Assembly: GCF_013523055.1 (NCBI RefSeq)
Contig: NZ_JAAMQM010000022.1
Location: 44,602 to 108,601, forward strand
Direction of reading: 5' to 3'
DNA: 64,000 bases
From: Pseudomonas capeferrum
GTDB lineage: Bacteria; Pseudomonadota; Gammaproteobacteria; Pseudomonadales; Pseudomonadaceae
The notes below the pieces were generated by a model that saw only the letters and a list, made by a program, of their open reading frames with translations, was not told where the DNA came from and made no database searches. The position numbers and the translations under genes were made by a program. Below, piece after piece: positions 51,142-60,807 of the stretch (positions within the stretch are counted from its first letter, which is position 1; every line of letters starts with the position of its first letter).

Positions 51142-52569
51142 TCAATCGATCACTAAGGACCTATCACTTTGTCGATAGGCTTGTTCCAGCCTGGCCGCCA
51201 GTGCGCGCTTGGCGGGCTGCTCGCCGTGAACCAGCTTGATCCGAGTCGGCCATCGGGACATTCCCGTTACGAATTCTAGCAACCCTTGCTGATCCGCATG
51301 CGCCGAATATCCGCCAAGGGTGATCACCTTGGCCCTTATGTCGTACAGGTCCCCGTCCAGATCAATCTTGACGAAGCCTTCGGCGCCTTCACTCGCCTGG
51401 ATGACCGCGCCGGGAGTGCCTTTGGCCTGATAGCCGACGAAAACCACCTCATGACGCGGATCGCCGAGCATGGCCTTGAGGTAGTTGACGATGCGTCCGC
51501 CCGAGCACATGCCGTTGCCTGCGATGACGATCGCCGGGCGACCGGTACTTTTCAGGTAGTTGACCACTTGCTGGTGCCTGGCATGGGTATCGATATTGAT
51601 GAGCTGGCGAAAACCCAGAGGCTTGCGGCCTTGCCCTCGGCGCTCGCTGGCTTCGGCATTCCAGTATTCGTGCAGGTCGCGGTAGGTCCGGGTAATGCGT
51701 TGGGCGAGCGGCGAATCGAGGATGACGGGGAGTTGCGACCAGTCCAGGGGTTGCGCGGGGTCCGCGTCGCGCTCGCTTTCCTGTAGCAGCGCCTTGCGAT
51801 GGAGAATGTCCTCGATTTCGTACAGCAGCTCCTGGGTACGACCGAGGCTGAAGGCGGGAACGAGGATGGTGCCCTGGTCGGCCAAGGCGCGGTCGATCAC
51901 CGTTTCGAGGCGTTGTTGACGATCGGCGTGATCATCGTGCAGGCGATCGCCGTAGGTGCTTTCGAGCACCAGTACATCGGCCCGCTCGGGTGACTGGAGA
52001 CCGCGCAGCAAGGGATTGCCGGCGCTGCCGAGGTCGCCGGAGAAGACCACGCGGGAGCTGTCGGTATCGGTAGACCGGTGCACGTCGCACTCGACGTAGG
52101 CCGAGCCGAGCAGGTGACCGGCGCGCTGCAGGCGTATGCGGCAGTGCAGCCCCTCTCGCTCGACCACCGCGTGCCACTCGCCGAACGGCAAGGGCTGGAT
52201 GAGTTTCCGGACGAATTCGATATAGCGCGCGACGGATGCCGGGTCGCTGGTGACGCTGAGCTTGTAGGCGTCTTCGAGCACCAGGGGCAGAAGCTTGGCC
52301 GAAGGTTCGCTGCACAGAATGGGACCGCGGTACCCGGCGGCCAATAATGCGGGGATGCGGCCTACATGATCCAGGTGAACGTGGGTGATGACCAGCGCCT
52401 GGATACCGGTGATATCGAATGCCAGGGACGCAGTGCCCGGCTGGGCGTCCGCACCCTGCTCCAGGCCACAGTCAACCAGCAGGCTGGTAGCGGCATCGAG
52501 GTGCAGTTGATGGCAGGAGCCGGTGACGCCGTGAGTGCCGCCATGATGTGAAAGGCTTGGATACTGCAT
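51142..52569 (-). CDS. MBL-fold/beta-CASP nuclease-like protein
   Basis: A 475-residue metallo-beta-lactamase-fold protein with a beta-CASP insert. The zinc motif is ITHVHLDHVGRIP (His63, His65, Asp67, His68), QRAGHLLGSAYVE gives the next His, VFSGDLGSAGNPL an Asp, and GGYSAHADQQGLLEF the final His. The beta-CASP region includes FSLGRTQELLYEIEDIL, PVILDSPLA and AGNGMCSGGRIVNYLKAML. This is the architecture of RNA-processing enzymes of the CPSF73/TTHA0252 type. An RNA endo- or exonuclease role is inferred; the target is unknown. Confidence 0.85.
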   Translation of the reverse strand: MQYPSLSHHGGTHGVTGSCHQLHLDAATSLLVDCGLEQGADAQPGTASLAFDITGIQALVITHVHLDHVGRIPALLAAGYRGPILCSEPSAKLLPLVLEDAYKLSVTSDPASVARYIEFVRKLIQPLPFGEWHAVVEREGLHCRIRLQRAGHLLGSAYVECDVHRSTDTDSSRVVFSGDLGSAGNPLLRGLQSPERADVLVLESTYGDRLHDDHADRQQRLETVIDRALADQGTILVPAFSLGRTQELLYEIEDILHRKALLQESERDADPAQPLDWSQLPVILDSPLAQRITRTYRDLHEYWNAEASERRGQGRKPLGFRQLINIDTHARHQQVVNYLKSTGRPAIVIAGNGMCSGGRIVNYLKAMLGDPRHEVVFVGYQAKGTPGAVIQASEGAEGFVKIDLDGDLYDIRAKVITLGGYSAHADQQGLLEFVTGMSRWPTRIKLVHGEQPAKRALAARLEQAYRQSDRSLVID

Positions 52570-52667
52570 TGGGATAACGCACTCCGAGACAGGTGAAGTG
52601 CGCTATTACGGCATATTGCTCTATCCCGGAGCATCGGACATTTTTCCGCTTTAAGTCAGAAACTTCC

Positions 52668-52931
52668 TTACTTGCTGGCGAGTGCCGCTTCGCGAGCCGA
52701 GGCACGGATCCTGCGCTTGCTGCGCAGTACTCCATACGCACCGAGAAACGGCCCGATGGCCAGGCCCACGATAAGCGCAACCAACACTGGCACGGCGACG
52801 GGCATGGCCGGAGCGGACCATCCGAACAGCACCAGCGAGACCGGCTGTTGGTTCTCGAGCACGAAGAACAGGACAACAGCCGCCAGCAGCAGCACAAAAA
52901 GCGCAACCAGTAGGCGCTTGAGATTACGCAT
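52668..52931 (-). CDS. LapA-domain (DUF1049) inner membrane protein
   Basis: An 87-residue protein with two helices (LLVALFVLLLAAVVLFFVLENQQPVSLVLFGWSAPAMPVAVPVLVALIVGLAIGPFLG) and a basic tail, the pattern of the LapA domain linked to lipopolysaccharide assembly. The start at 52931 follows 19 bp after the ihfB stop. It usually sits after ihfB in Pseudomonas, as here. The adhesin LapA is unrelated. Confidence 0.88.
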   Translation of the reverse strand: MRNLKRLLVALFVLLLAAVVLFFVLENQQPVSLVLFGWSAPAMPVAVPVLVALIVGLAIGPFLGAYGVLRSKRRIRASAREAALASK

Positions 52932-52950
52932 CGATGGATTCCTTTTCGCT

Positions 52951-53256
52951 TCAGGCACGTGCTTGGTCGTGGTCGTCTTCTTCGTTGACGCGGTCTCGCA
53001 GTTCCTTGCCGGGCTTGAAGTGCGGCACGAACTTGCCATCCAGGCTTACTGACTGACCAGTCTTGGGGTTGCGTCCGACCCGAGCAGAGCGGTAATGCAA
53101 GGAAAAGCTGCCAAAACCTCGGATCTCGATGCGATCGCCGGTGGCCAGGCATTGCGACATCTGCTCAAGCATGGTCTTGATGGCCAACTCGACGTCCTTG
53201 GACGAGAGTAGTCCTTGATGGGTGACAATACGTTCGATCAGCTCCGACTTCGTCAT
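52951..53256 (-). CDS. ihfB: Integration host factor beta subunit
   Basis: A 101-residue HU/IHF-family DNA-bending protein. MTKSELIERIVTHQG opens the helical dimer part; the DNA-binding arm is RIEIRGFGSFSLHYRSARVGRNPKTGQSV with the prolyl tip, followed by VPHFKPGKELRDRV. It pairs with IhfA. It lies downstream of rpsA, in the standard Pseudomonas order, but the rpsA terminator and a REP pair separate them. Confidence 0.96.
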   Translation of the reverse strand: MTKSELIERIVTHQGLLSSKDVELAIKTMLEQMSQCLATGDRIEIRGFGSFSLHYRSARVGRNPKTGQSVSLDGKFVPHFKPGKELRDRVNEEDDHDQARA

Positions 53257-53445
53257 ATTTTTCCCTTCGTTATCAAGCAGCTAGATCATTGCTCCAGCTG
53301 TTTGTAGCACGCTTGGCGGGATTTGAACAGGGCTGATCTTGACTTCGGAAAAATAATCAAGACGTGGGGTTGGAGTTTTCATCCGGCTTTTCAGATGCTG
53401 ACGCTTGGCCTTCGGCTTCTGAATCTTCTGGGAAGCTGATGGCCT

Positions 53446-53572
53446 ATCGCGGGACAAGCCCGCTTGCCATCTGGAATGTGTCCAGCCTGTGCAACAGTGG
53501 TGAGTCCGTCGGCTGCCTGGAATATACCTTCATCACCCGCGCACCAGTGGCGAGCGGGCTTGTCCCGCGATG
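53446..53572. repeat. REP pair (GCGGGACAAGCCCGC type) between rpsA and ihfB
   Basis: ATCGCGGGACAAGCCCGCTT (53446-53465) is inverted as GAGCGGGCTTGTCCCGCGAT (53552-53571) about 86 bp away, with flanking GATGG/CCATC bases extending the pairing. This is a second REP family, distinct from that at 12472 and 36995. The rest of 53257-53690 shows no gene; it should contain the ihfB promoter. Confidence 0.85.
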
Positions 53573-53690
53573 AGACCATCAGCATCACCGATGCATGTCC
53601 AGAGCGACCAACAAGCTCCAGCATCCACAAATCACCACCGGCATGCGGCTCAGTTTAGACACATCCAGACATCCCACTTTTCTCAAGCCA

Positions 53691-53722
53691 AAAAAAAGGG
53701 CGACCGAAGTCGCCCTTTTTTC
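53691..53722 (-). terminator. Intrinsic terminator of rpsA
   Basis: On the minus strand AAGGGCGAC pairs with GTCGCCCTT around a 4-base loop, flanked by A-run and T-run. It starts 12 bp after the rpsA stop. It is the best rho-independent terminator in the window. Confidence 0.92.
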
Positions 53723-53733
53723 CAAGACAGAAC

Positions 53734-55410
53734 TTAGTTCTGCTTGGCCATCGCTTCGCGCAGCAGCGCAGCCATGGTGGTGTCGCCAGAAGCTTCCGGA
53801 GCGGTTTTCAGGCTCTGGATGGCTTCGCGCTCTTCAGCATCGTCCTTCGACTTGACGGACAGGCTGATGACGCGGCTCTTGCGGTCAACGCTGATGATCT
53901 TGGCTTCGATCTCGTCGCCTTCCTTCAGGACGTTACGCGCGTCTTCAACGCGGTCACGGCTGATTTCGGAAGCCTTCAGAGTCGCTTCGATGTCATCGGC
54001 CAGGGTGACGATGGCGCCTTTGGCGTCAACTTCCTTCACGATGCCCTTGACGATCGAGCCCTTGTCGTTGACAGCAACGAAGTTGGAGAACGGATCGTCT
54101 TCCAGCTGCTTGATGCCCAGGGAGATGCGCTCGCGCTCTGGGTCAACCGACAGGATGACGGTTTCCAGCTCGTCGCCCTTCTTGAAGCGACGCACGGCTT
54201 CTTCGCCGGCTTCGTTCCAGGAGATGTCCGACAGGTGAACCAGACCGTCGATGCCGCCGTCCAGACCAATGAAGATACCGAAATCGGTGATCGACTTGAT
54301 GGTGCCGGAGATCTTGTCGCCCTTGTTGAACTGGCCAGAGAAGTCTTCCCATGGGTTCGACTTGCACTGCTTGATGCCCAGGGAGATACGACGACGCTCT
54401 TCGTCGATGTCCAGAACCATGACTTCCACTTCGTCGCCAACCTGAACGACTTTCGACGGGTGGATGTTCTTGTTGGTCCAGTCCATTTCCGAAACGTGTA
54501 CCAGACCTTCGACGCCTTCTTCCAGCTCAGCGAAGCAGCCGTAGTCAGTCAGGTTGGTGACGCGCGCGGTCACGCGGGTACCTTCTGGGTAACGTGCCTT
54601 GATAGCAACCCATGGGTCTTCGCCCAGCTGCTTCAGGCCCAGGGATACGCGGTTACGCTCGCGATCGTACTTCAGGACCTTGACATCGATCTCGTCGCCA
54701 ACGTTGACGATCTCGGATGGGTGCTTGATGCGCTTCCAGGCCATGTCGGTGATGTGCAGCAGGCCGTCGACGCCGCCCAGGTCCACGAAGGCGCCGTAGT
54801 CGGTGAGGTTCTTGACGATACCTTTGACCTGCTGGCCTTCCTGCAGCGATTCCAGCAGAGCTTCACGCTCGGCGCTGTTCTCGGCTTCCAGGACGCTGCG
54901 ACGGGAAACGACAACGTTGTTGCGCTTCTGGTCGAGCTTGATGACCTTGAATTCCAGCTCTTTGCCTTCGAGGTGGGTGGTGTCGCGCACTGGGCGGACA
55001 TCAACCAGGGAACCTGGCAGGAACGCACGGATACCGTTAACGTCGACAGTGAAGCCGCCCTTAACCTTACCGTTGATAACGCCCTTGACCACTTCTTCGG
55101 CGGCGAAAGCTGCTTCCAGAACGATCCAGCACTCGGCGCGCTTGGCTTTTTCACGGGACAGCTTGGTTTCGCCAAAGCCGTCTTCGACCGCGTCCAGCGC
55201 AACGTGAACTTCGTCACCGACCTTGATGGTCAGCTCGCCAGCTTCGTTGTAGAACTGCTCGAGCGGGATGACGCCCTCGGATTTCAGGCCGGCGTGGACG
55301 GTAACCCAGTCACCATCGATGTCGACAACGATACCGGTGATGATTGCACCAGGCTGAAGATTGAGGGTCTTCAGGCTTTCTTCAAAGAGTTCTGCAAAGC
55401 TTTCGCTCAT
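53734..55410 (-). CDS. rpsA: 30S ribosomal protein S1
   Basis: A 558-residue protein with six S1 RNA-binding repeats; repeats 3-6 show the usual [30 protein letters not shown]-like pattern. S1 binds mRNA leaders and helps initiation. The start at 55410 ([13 protein letters not shown]) has GGA 8 bases upstream; an upstream in-frame ATG is not conserved in the family. It lies 124 bp after cmk and ends at a strong terminator. Confidence 0.97.
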   Translation of the reverse strand: [558 protein letters not shown]

Positions 55411-55534
55411 TTTAATTCCTGTAGATTCGGGCGAAACAGACGCCCATAACCACATTCCAGACAATGTGGGTTTCGTTCATATAAAGGAAAGCGGGCAGGA
55501 CGTTGACTGGTGCCCCTGCCTGCTATCCTGGTCA

Positions 55535-56221
55535 TCATGCGAGGTCGCGCAAAGCGATCTCGCTCCTGATGCGTTGCAACACCTGCTCGATGGACAACTC
55601 CGTGGAATCCAGCTGAATGGCATCGACCGCCGGCTTGAGCGGGGCTACCGCGCGCTGGGTGTCGCGCTCATCGCGCTCACGTATCTCATCTAGCAGACTC
55701 GACAGACTAACATCTTCATTCTTGGCCTTCAACTGCAGATAGCGGCGACGCGCGCGCTCCTCCGCACTGGCGGTGAGGAAGATTTTCAACGGCGCGTCCG
55801 GGAACACGACCGTTCCCATATCGCGACCGTCCGCGATCAGGCCGGGCGCTTCGCGGAAAGCGCGCTGGCGTTGCAGCAAGGCATCGCGCACCGCCGGCAG
55901 CGAGGCAACCATGGAGGCGCCGGCGCCCACGGTCTCGGTACGGATGACATGGCTGACATCCTCGCCTTCGAGCACGATCTGCTGCAGCTTACCTGGCTCG
56001 GCCGCGATGAACTGCACATCCAGATGGGCGGCGAGCGCCTTGAGCAGCTCTTCGTTGGTCAGGTCGACGCGATGGTTGCCGGCAGCAAACGCCAGCAGGC
56101 GATAGAGCGCGCCCGAGTCCAGCAGCCTCCACTTCAGCTCGCGAGCCAGGATGCCGGCAATCGTGCCCTTGCCCGACCCGCTTGGTCCGTCGATGGTGAT
56201 GACCGGCGCTGGCGAGTTCAT
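55535..56221 (-). CDS. cmk: Cytidylate kinase
   Basis: A 228-residue P-loop kinase of the CMP kinase family. Walker A is IDGPSGSGKGTIAG, LLDSGALYRLLA binds CMP, and IADGRDMGTVVFPDAPLKIFLTASAEERARRRYLQL is the following family block. It phosphorylates CMP and dCMP. The start at 56221 overlaps the tyrA-aroA stop by 4 bp. Confidence 0.96.
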   Translation of the reverse strand: MNSPAPVITIDGPSGSGKGTIAGILARELKWRLLDSGALYRLLAFAAGNHRVDLTNEELLKALAAHLDVQFIAAEPGKLQQIVLEGEDVSHVIRTETVGAGASMVASLPAVRDALLQRQRAFREAPGLIADGRDMGTVVFPDAPLKIFLTASAEERARRRYLQLKAKNEDVSLSSLLDEIRERDERDTQRAVAPLKPAVDAIQLDSTELSIEQVLQRIRSEIALRDLA

Positions 56222-58458
56222 GACTTGCCCTCTTCCGCCACCCGGATACCGACTTCGGCGCACAGCGACAGGAAGTTGGGGAAGGAAGTGGCGACGTTGG
56301 CGCAGTCATGGATGCGAATCGGCGCGCTGGCACGCAGCGAGGCGACACTGAAGGCCATGGCGATACGGTGGTCGCCATGCCCGTGCACTTCACCGCCACC
56401 GATCTGGCCGCCGTCGATGATGATGCCGTCAGGGGTCGGCTCGCATTTCACGCCGAGCGCCACGAGACCGTCAGCCATGACCTGGATGCGATCGGACTCC
56501 TTGACTCGCAGCTCTTCGGCGCCACGCAGCACGGTGCGACCCTCGGCGCAGGCAGCGGCGACGAACAGCACGGGGAATTCGTCGATGGCCAGCGGCACCA
56601 GATGCTCGGGAATATCGATACCCTTGAGCGCAGCGCCGCGCACACGCAGGTCGGCAACCGGCTCGCCACCCACCTCGCGCTGGTTTTCCAAGGTGATGTC
56701 ACCACCCATCAGGCGCAGGATGTCGATCACGCCGGTACGGGTCGGGTTGATGCCGACATGCTCGAGCACCAGTTCCGAGCCTTCGGCAATGGAAGCCGCG
56801 ACCAGGAAGAACGCCGCCGAAGAGATATCCGCCGGTACTTCGATCCGCGTCGCCGTCAGCGTGCCGCCGGCTTCCAGCGAGGCCACCGGACCATCGGTCC
56901 GCACGTCGTAGCCGAAGCCACGCAGCATGCGCTCGGTATGGTCACGGGTCGGCGCCGGCTCGGTGACGGTGGTGCGGCCTTCGGCATACAGGCCCGCCAG
57001 CAGCAGGCACGACTTCACCTGGGCGCTGGCCATTGGCAAGGTGTAGGTCAACGCCTTGAGCCTGGCGCCGCCACGGATCGTCAACGGCGGACGTCCTTCG
57101 GGACCGGTCTCGATGACCGCGCCCATCTCGCGCAGGGGGTTGGCGACGCGGTTCATCGGACGCTTGGACAGCGAGGCGTCGCCGGTCATGGTCACGTCGA
57201 ACGGCTGCGCGGCCAGCAGGCCCGAGAGCAGGCGCATGGAGGTACCGGAGTTGCCCAGGTAGATCGGGCCCGGTGGCGGCTTGAGGCCATGCAGGCCGAC
57301 GCCATGGATGGTCACTCGGCCATGCTGCGGGCCTTCGATGACCACACCCATGTCGCGGAAGGCCTGCAGGGTCGCCAGTGCGTCTTCGCCCTCCAGGAAG
57401 CCTTCGACTTCGGTGGTGCCCTCGGCCAGCGAGCCGAGCATGATCGAACGATGGGAAATCGATTTGTCGCCCGGCACACGAATTCGTCCGGACAGGCGGC
57501 CACCAGGTTGGGCCAGGAAAATCAGGTCGTTGGCGTTCATAGCGTCCACATAGGCCCGGCGGGCCAGGATTTTACTGAAATGCTCGCGGGCAACCCGGGC
57601 GCGCGTGAACACGCCCAGCAACTGATGCCCATCCCCTGCGTCGACCGCTTCGCGCAAGGCGTCGAGGTCGCTGCGAAAAGTATCCAGCGTGCGTAAGACA
57701 GCTTCACGGTTGGCGAGAAAGATGTCATGCCACATGATCGGATCGCTGCCGGCGATTCTCGTGAAATCGCGGAATCCTCCCGCAGCGTACCGAAAGATGT
57801 CGAGGTTTTCATTGCGCTTGGCCAGTGAGTCGACCAGGCCGAAGGCCAGCAGGTGCGGCAGATGGCTGGTGGCGGCCAGGACCTCGTCATGGCGCTCGAC
57901 CGTCATGTGCTCGACGTCGGCATCCAGGGCGCGCCAGAGCCGATCGACGATGTCCAGGGCCTGAGGATCGGTCTCCGCCAGGGGCGTCAGGATCACCTTG
58001 TGGCGACGGAACAGCGCGGCGTTGGAGGCTTCCACCCCGCTCTGCTCGGAGCCGGCGATCGGATGACCTGGCACGAAGCGCGCAAGACGCCGGTCGAGAA
58101 CCGCGCGCGCCGCCCGCACCACGTTGCCCTTGGCGCTGCCCACGTCGGTCAGCACGGCATTGCCCAGGTCGAGCGTCGCCAGGCGCGCCAAAAGCTTTTC
58201 CATGGCCAGGATAGGCACGGCCAGCTGGATCACGTCCGCGCCGATACAGGCCGCGGCCAGGTCTTCTTCGCAGCGATCGACCACGCCCAGCGCCACCGCT
58301 TGCTTGCGCGATGGCGCATCGAGGTCGACGCCGACCACTTCCCGACACAGCCCGCTTTCGCGCACACCCTTGGCGAAGGAGCCGCCGATCAGGCCGAGGC
58401 CCACGACCACCAGACGACCGATAATCGGCGCGGATTTGTTTGCTACCACATCAACCAC
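56218..58458 (-). CDS. aroA: Bifunctional prephenate dehydrogenase / EPSP synthase (TyrA-AroA fusion)
   Basis: A 746-residue fusion. The N-terminal half (about 1-300) is a cyclohexadienyl/prephenate dehydrogenase with the NAD motif VVVGLGLIGGSFAKG and GHPIAGSEQSGVEAS. From Met307 the protein is a full 3-phosphoshikimate 1-carboxyvinyltransferase: GRIRVPGDKSISHRSIMLGSLAEG, LGNSGTSMRLLSGLLA, VKSCLLLAGLYAEG, ELRVKESDRI and GHGDHRIAMAFSVASL. The fusion is normal for Pseudomonas. It links the aromatic branch before and after chorismate. No hisC lies upstream. Confidence 0.95.
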   Translation of the reverse strand: MVDVVANKSAPIIGRLVVVGLGLIGGSFAKGVRESGLCREVVGVDLDAPSRKQAVALGVVDRCEEDLAAACIGADVIQLAVPILAMEKLLARLATLDLGNAVLTDVGSAKGNVVRAARAVLDRRLARFVPGHPIAGSEQSGVEASNAALFRRHKVILTPLAETDPQALDIVDRLWRALDADVEHMTVERHDEVLAATSHLPHLLAFGLVDSLAKRNENLDIFRYAAGGFRDFTRIAGSDPIMWHDIFLANREAVLRTLDTFRSDLDALREAVDAGDGHQLLGVFTRARVAREHFSKILARRAYVDAMNANDLIFLAQPGGRLSGRIRVPGDKSISHRSIMLGSLAEGTTEVEGFLEGEDALATLQAFRDMGVVIEGPQHGRVTIHGVGLHGLKPPPGPIYLGNSGTSMRLLSGLLAAQPFDVTMTGDASLSKRPMNRVANPLREMGAVIETGPEGRPPLTIRGGARLKALTYTLPMASAQVKSCLLLAGLYAEGRTTVTEPAPTRDHTERMLRGFGYDVRTDGPVASLEAGGTLTATRIEVPADISSAAFFLVAASIAEGSELVLEHVGINPTRTGVIDILRLMGGDITLENQREVGGEPVADLRVRGAALKGIDIPEHLVPLAIDEFPVLFVAAACAEGRTVLRGAEELRVKESDRIQVMADGLVALGVKCEPTPDGIIIDGGQIGGGEVHGHGDHRIAMAFSVASLRASAPIRIHDCANVATSFPNFLSLCAEVGIRVAEEGKS

Positions 58459-58508
58459 GTGTGCGAACCCTGTTCAGAATGGCAGTCATTGCCGGATGAA
58501 TCCATGTC

Positions 58509-58538
58509 GGCCCGCGAGATCGATTCGATTTGCGGGCC
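58509..58538 (-). terminator. Stem-loop between pheA and tyrA-aroA
   Basis: GGCCCGC pairs with GCGGGCC; inside, ATCGA-T-TCGAT can extend the stem. It starts 19 bp after the pheA stop and has only a weak T content after it. It may partly separate pheA from tyrA-aroA. Confidence 0.45.
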
Positions 58539-58557
58539 TCACAGACCAACTTCAACC

Positions 58558-59652
58558 TCAGAGTACCGCCTTCGGATACGAGCCCAGTACCTTCAGCCCC
58601 ACGGCTTCCTGGCTGATCTTCTCCAGCACCGCCTTGATCAGCGGGTCACGGTGATGGCCGACGAAGTCGATGAAGAACACATAGGTCCACTTGCCGCTGC
58701 GCGAAGGACGCGTCTCGATGCGCGTCAGGTCGATGCCGTTGTCATGGAACGGCACCAACAGCTCGTGCAAGGCGCCTGGCTTGTTGCTCATGGAGACGAT
58801 GATGGAGGTCTTGTCGTCTCCGGTCGGCGGTACTTCCTGGTTGCCGATCATGAGGAAGCGCGTGGAGTTGTCCGGACGATCCTCGATCTTCTCGGCCAGA
58901 CGAGTCAGGCCGTACAGGGACGCCGCCATGTCACCGGCGATCGCCGCCGAATTCCACTCGCCCTTGACCCGCTTGGCGGCCTCGGCGTTGCTGGAGACCG
59001 CCACGCGCTCGACGTTCGGGTAATGGGCATCGAGCCACTTGCGGCACTGGGCCAGGGACTGAGCATGGGAGTAGATGCGGGTGATGCTGTCGGTCTTGGT
59101 GTTCTCGCCCACCAGCAGGTGGTGGTGGATGCGCAGCTCGACTTCGCCGCAGATCACCATGTCGTGCTCGAGGAAGCTGTCGAGGGTGTGACTGACCGCG
59201 CCCTCGGTGGAGTTCTCCACCGGCACCACGCCGAAGTTGACGGCACCGGCCGCCACTTCGCGGAAGACCTCGTCGATGGCCGCCATCGGACGGCTGACCA
59301 CGGCATGGCCGAAGTGCTTCATCGCCGCCGCCTGGGTGAAGGTGCCCTCAGGGCCGAGGTAGGCGACCTTGAGAGGCTCTTCCAGGGCCAGGCACGAGGA
59401 CATGATCTCCCGGAACAGGCGCGCCATCTCCTCGTTGCCCAGCGGGCCAGGGTTGCGCTCCATGACGCGCTTGAGCACCTGGGCCTCGCGCTCGGGGCGG
59501 TAGAAGACCGGCTTCTCGCCCTCGGCCAGCGTGGCCATCTTGACCCTGGCGACTTCCTGGGCGCAGCGGGCGCGATCGCTGATCAGCTCGAGAATCTTTT
59601 CGTCGAGGCTGTCGATGCGCACGCGCAGCGCCTTGAGCTCTTGCTCGACCAT
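58558..59652 (-). CDS. pheA: Chorismate mutase / prephenate dehydratase (P-protein)
   Basis: A 364-residue bifunctional enzyme for phenylalanine synthesis. Residues about 1-90 are the AroQ chorismate mutase (LKALRVRIDSLDEKILELISDRARCAQEVARVK), about 95-270 the dehydratase (VAYLGPEGTFTQAAAMKHFG, VVPVENSTEGAVSHTLD, DNSTRFLMIG), and about 280-364 the ACT domain (KTSIIVSMSNKPGALHELL, TRIETRPSRSGKWTYVFFID). The start at 59652 shares a base with the serC stop (TGATG), so translation is coupled. Confidence 0.97.
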   Translation of the reverse strand: MVEQELKALRVRIDSLDEKILELISDRARCAQEVARVKMATLAEGEKPVFYRPEREAQVLKRVMERNPGPLGNEEMARLFREIMSSCLALEEPLKVAYLGPEGTFTQAAAMKHFGHAVVSRPMAAIDEVFREVAAGAVNFGVVPVENSTEGAVSHTLDSFLEHDMVICGEVELRIHHHLLVGENTKTDSITRIYSHAQSLAQCRKWLDAHYPNVERVAVSSNAEAAKRVKGEWNSAAIAGDMAASLYGLTRLAEKIEDRPDNSTRFLMIGNQEVPPTGDDKTSIIVSMSNKPGALHELLVPFHDNGIDLTRIETRPSRSGKWTYVFFIDFVGHHRDPLIKAVLEKISQEAVGLKVLGSYPKAVL

Positions 59653-60737
59653 CAGGCGTGCTCCTTCTCGAATTCGGCCATGTAGGCCACCAGCGCCTCG
59701 ACGGCATCGAGACCCAGAGCGTTGTAGATCGAGGCGCGCATGCCGCCGACCGAGCGATGACCCTTGAGGTTGAGCAGGCCACGCGCATCGGCGCCCGCCA
59801 GGAAGGCCTTGTCCAGGCGCTCGTCGGCGAGACGGAACGGCACGTTCATCCACGAACGGGCGTTGATGCTGATCGGGTTGCTGTAGAAGTCGCTGCCGTC
59901 GATGAACCCATAGAGGCGGTCTTTCTTGGCGCGGTTGCGCTGCTCCATGGCATCGACGCCGCCCTGCTCCTTCAACCACTCGAAGACCAGGCCCGACAGG
60001 TACCAGGAATAGGTGGCCGGCGTGTTGTACATCGAGCCGTTGTCGGCCGCGACCTTGTAGTCGAGCATGGTCGGGCAGCTGCTGCGGGCACGGCCGAGCA
60101 GGTCTTCGCGCACGATGACCACGACCAGGCCGCTCGGGCCGATGTTCTTTTGCGCGCCGGCGTAGATCAGGCCGTACTGCGACACATCGATCGGGCGCGA
60201 GAGGATGTCCGAGGACATGTCGACCACCAGCGGCACGTCACCGGTGGCCGGCACCCAGTCGAATTCCAGGCCGCCGATGGTTTCGTTGGAAGCGTAGTGG
60301 ACGTAGGCGGCGTCCTTGGTCAGGTTCCACTCGTTCTGGCCGGGGATGGCCAGGTAGTCGTAGGGCTTGGCGCTGGCCGCGATGTTGACGTTGCCGAAGC
60401 GACGGGCCTCATCGATGGCCTTCTTCGACCAGATGCCGGTCTCGATGTAGTCGGCGGTGCCGTTCTCGGGCAGCAGGTTCAGCGGAATCTCGGCGAACTG
60501 CTGGCTGGCGCCGCCCTGGAGGAACAGGACTTTGTAGTTGGAGGGAATGGACAGCAGGTCGCGCAGGTCCTGCTCGGCCTTGTGGGCGATGGCCATGTAG
60601 TCGTCGCTGCGGTGGCTCATTTCCATCACCGACAGGCCCTTGCCGTGCCAGTCCAGCATCTCGGCCTGGGCACGCTGCAGGACAGCGTCGGGAAGCGCAG
60701 CAGGGCCTGCGCAGAAGTTAAAGGCTCGTTTGCTCAC
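59652..60737 (-). CDS. serC: Phosphoserine aminotransferase
   Basis: A 361-residue PLP enzyme of serine and pyridoxine synthesis. SKRAFNFCAGPAALPDAVLQ opens it; the PLP lysine is in YAGAQKNIGPSGLVVV; FLQGGASQQFAEIPLNLL binds the cofactor phosphate. The start is GTG at 60737, preferred because it gives the exact family length and N-terminus; no in-frame ATG gives a plausible start. A GTG two codons upstream is the alternative. It is 70 bp after gyrA across a terminator-like hairpin. Confidence 0.95.
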   Translation of the reverse strand: MSKRAFNFCAGPAALPDAVLQRAQAEMLDWHGKGLSVMEMSHRSDDYMAIAHKAEQDLRDLLSIPSNYKVLFLQGGASQQFAEIPLNLLPENGTADYIETGIWSKKAIDEARRFGNVNIAASAKPYDYLAIPGQNEWNLTKDAAYVHYASNETIGGLEFDWVPATGDVPLVVDMSSDILSRPIDVSQYGLIYAGAQKNIGPSGLVVVIVREDLLGRARSSCPTMLDYKVAADNGSMYNTPATYSWYLSGLVFEWLKEQGGVDAMEQRNRAKKDRLYGFIDGSDFYSNPISINARSWMNVPFRLADERLDKAFLAGADARGLLNLKGHRSVGGMRASIYNALGLDAVEALVAYMAEFEKEHA

Positions 60738-60766
60738 ATCCACTCTCGCTCTGCTCTGTAAGTCAA

Positions 60767-60788
60767 CGGGGCGACCTTGGTCGCCCCG
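60767..60788 (-). terminator. Hairpin terminator after gyrA
   Basis: CGGGGCGAC pairs with GTCGCCCCG around 4 bases, 20 bp downstream of the gyrA stop, followed on the minus strand by a short T-containing tract. It probably ends most gyrA transcription before serC. Confidence 0.7.
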
Positions 60789-60807
60789 CTCGGGTTGTTG
60801 CGCTGGG

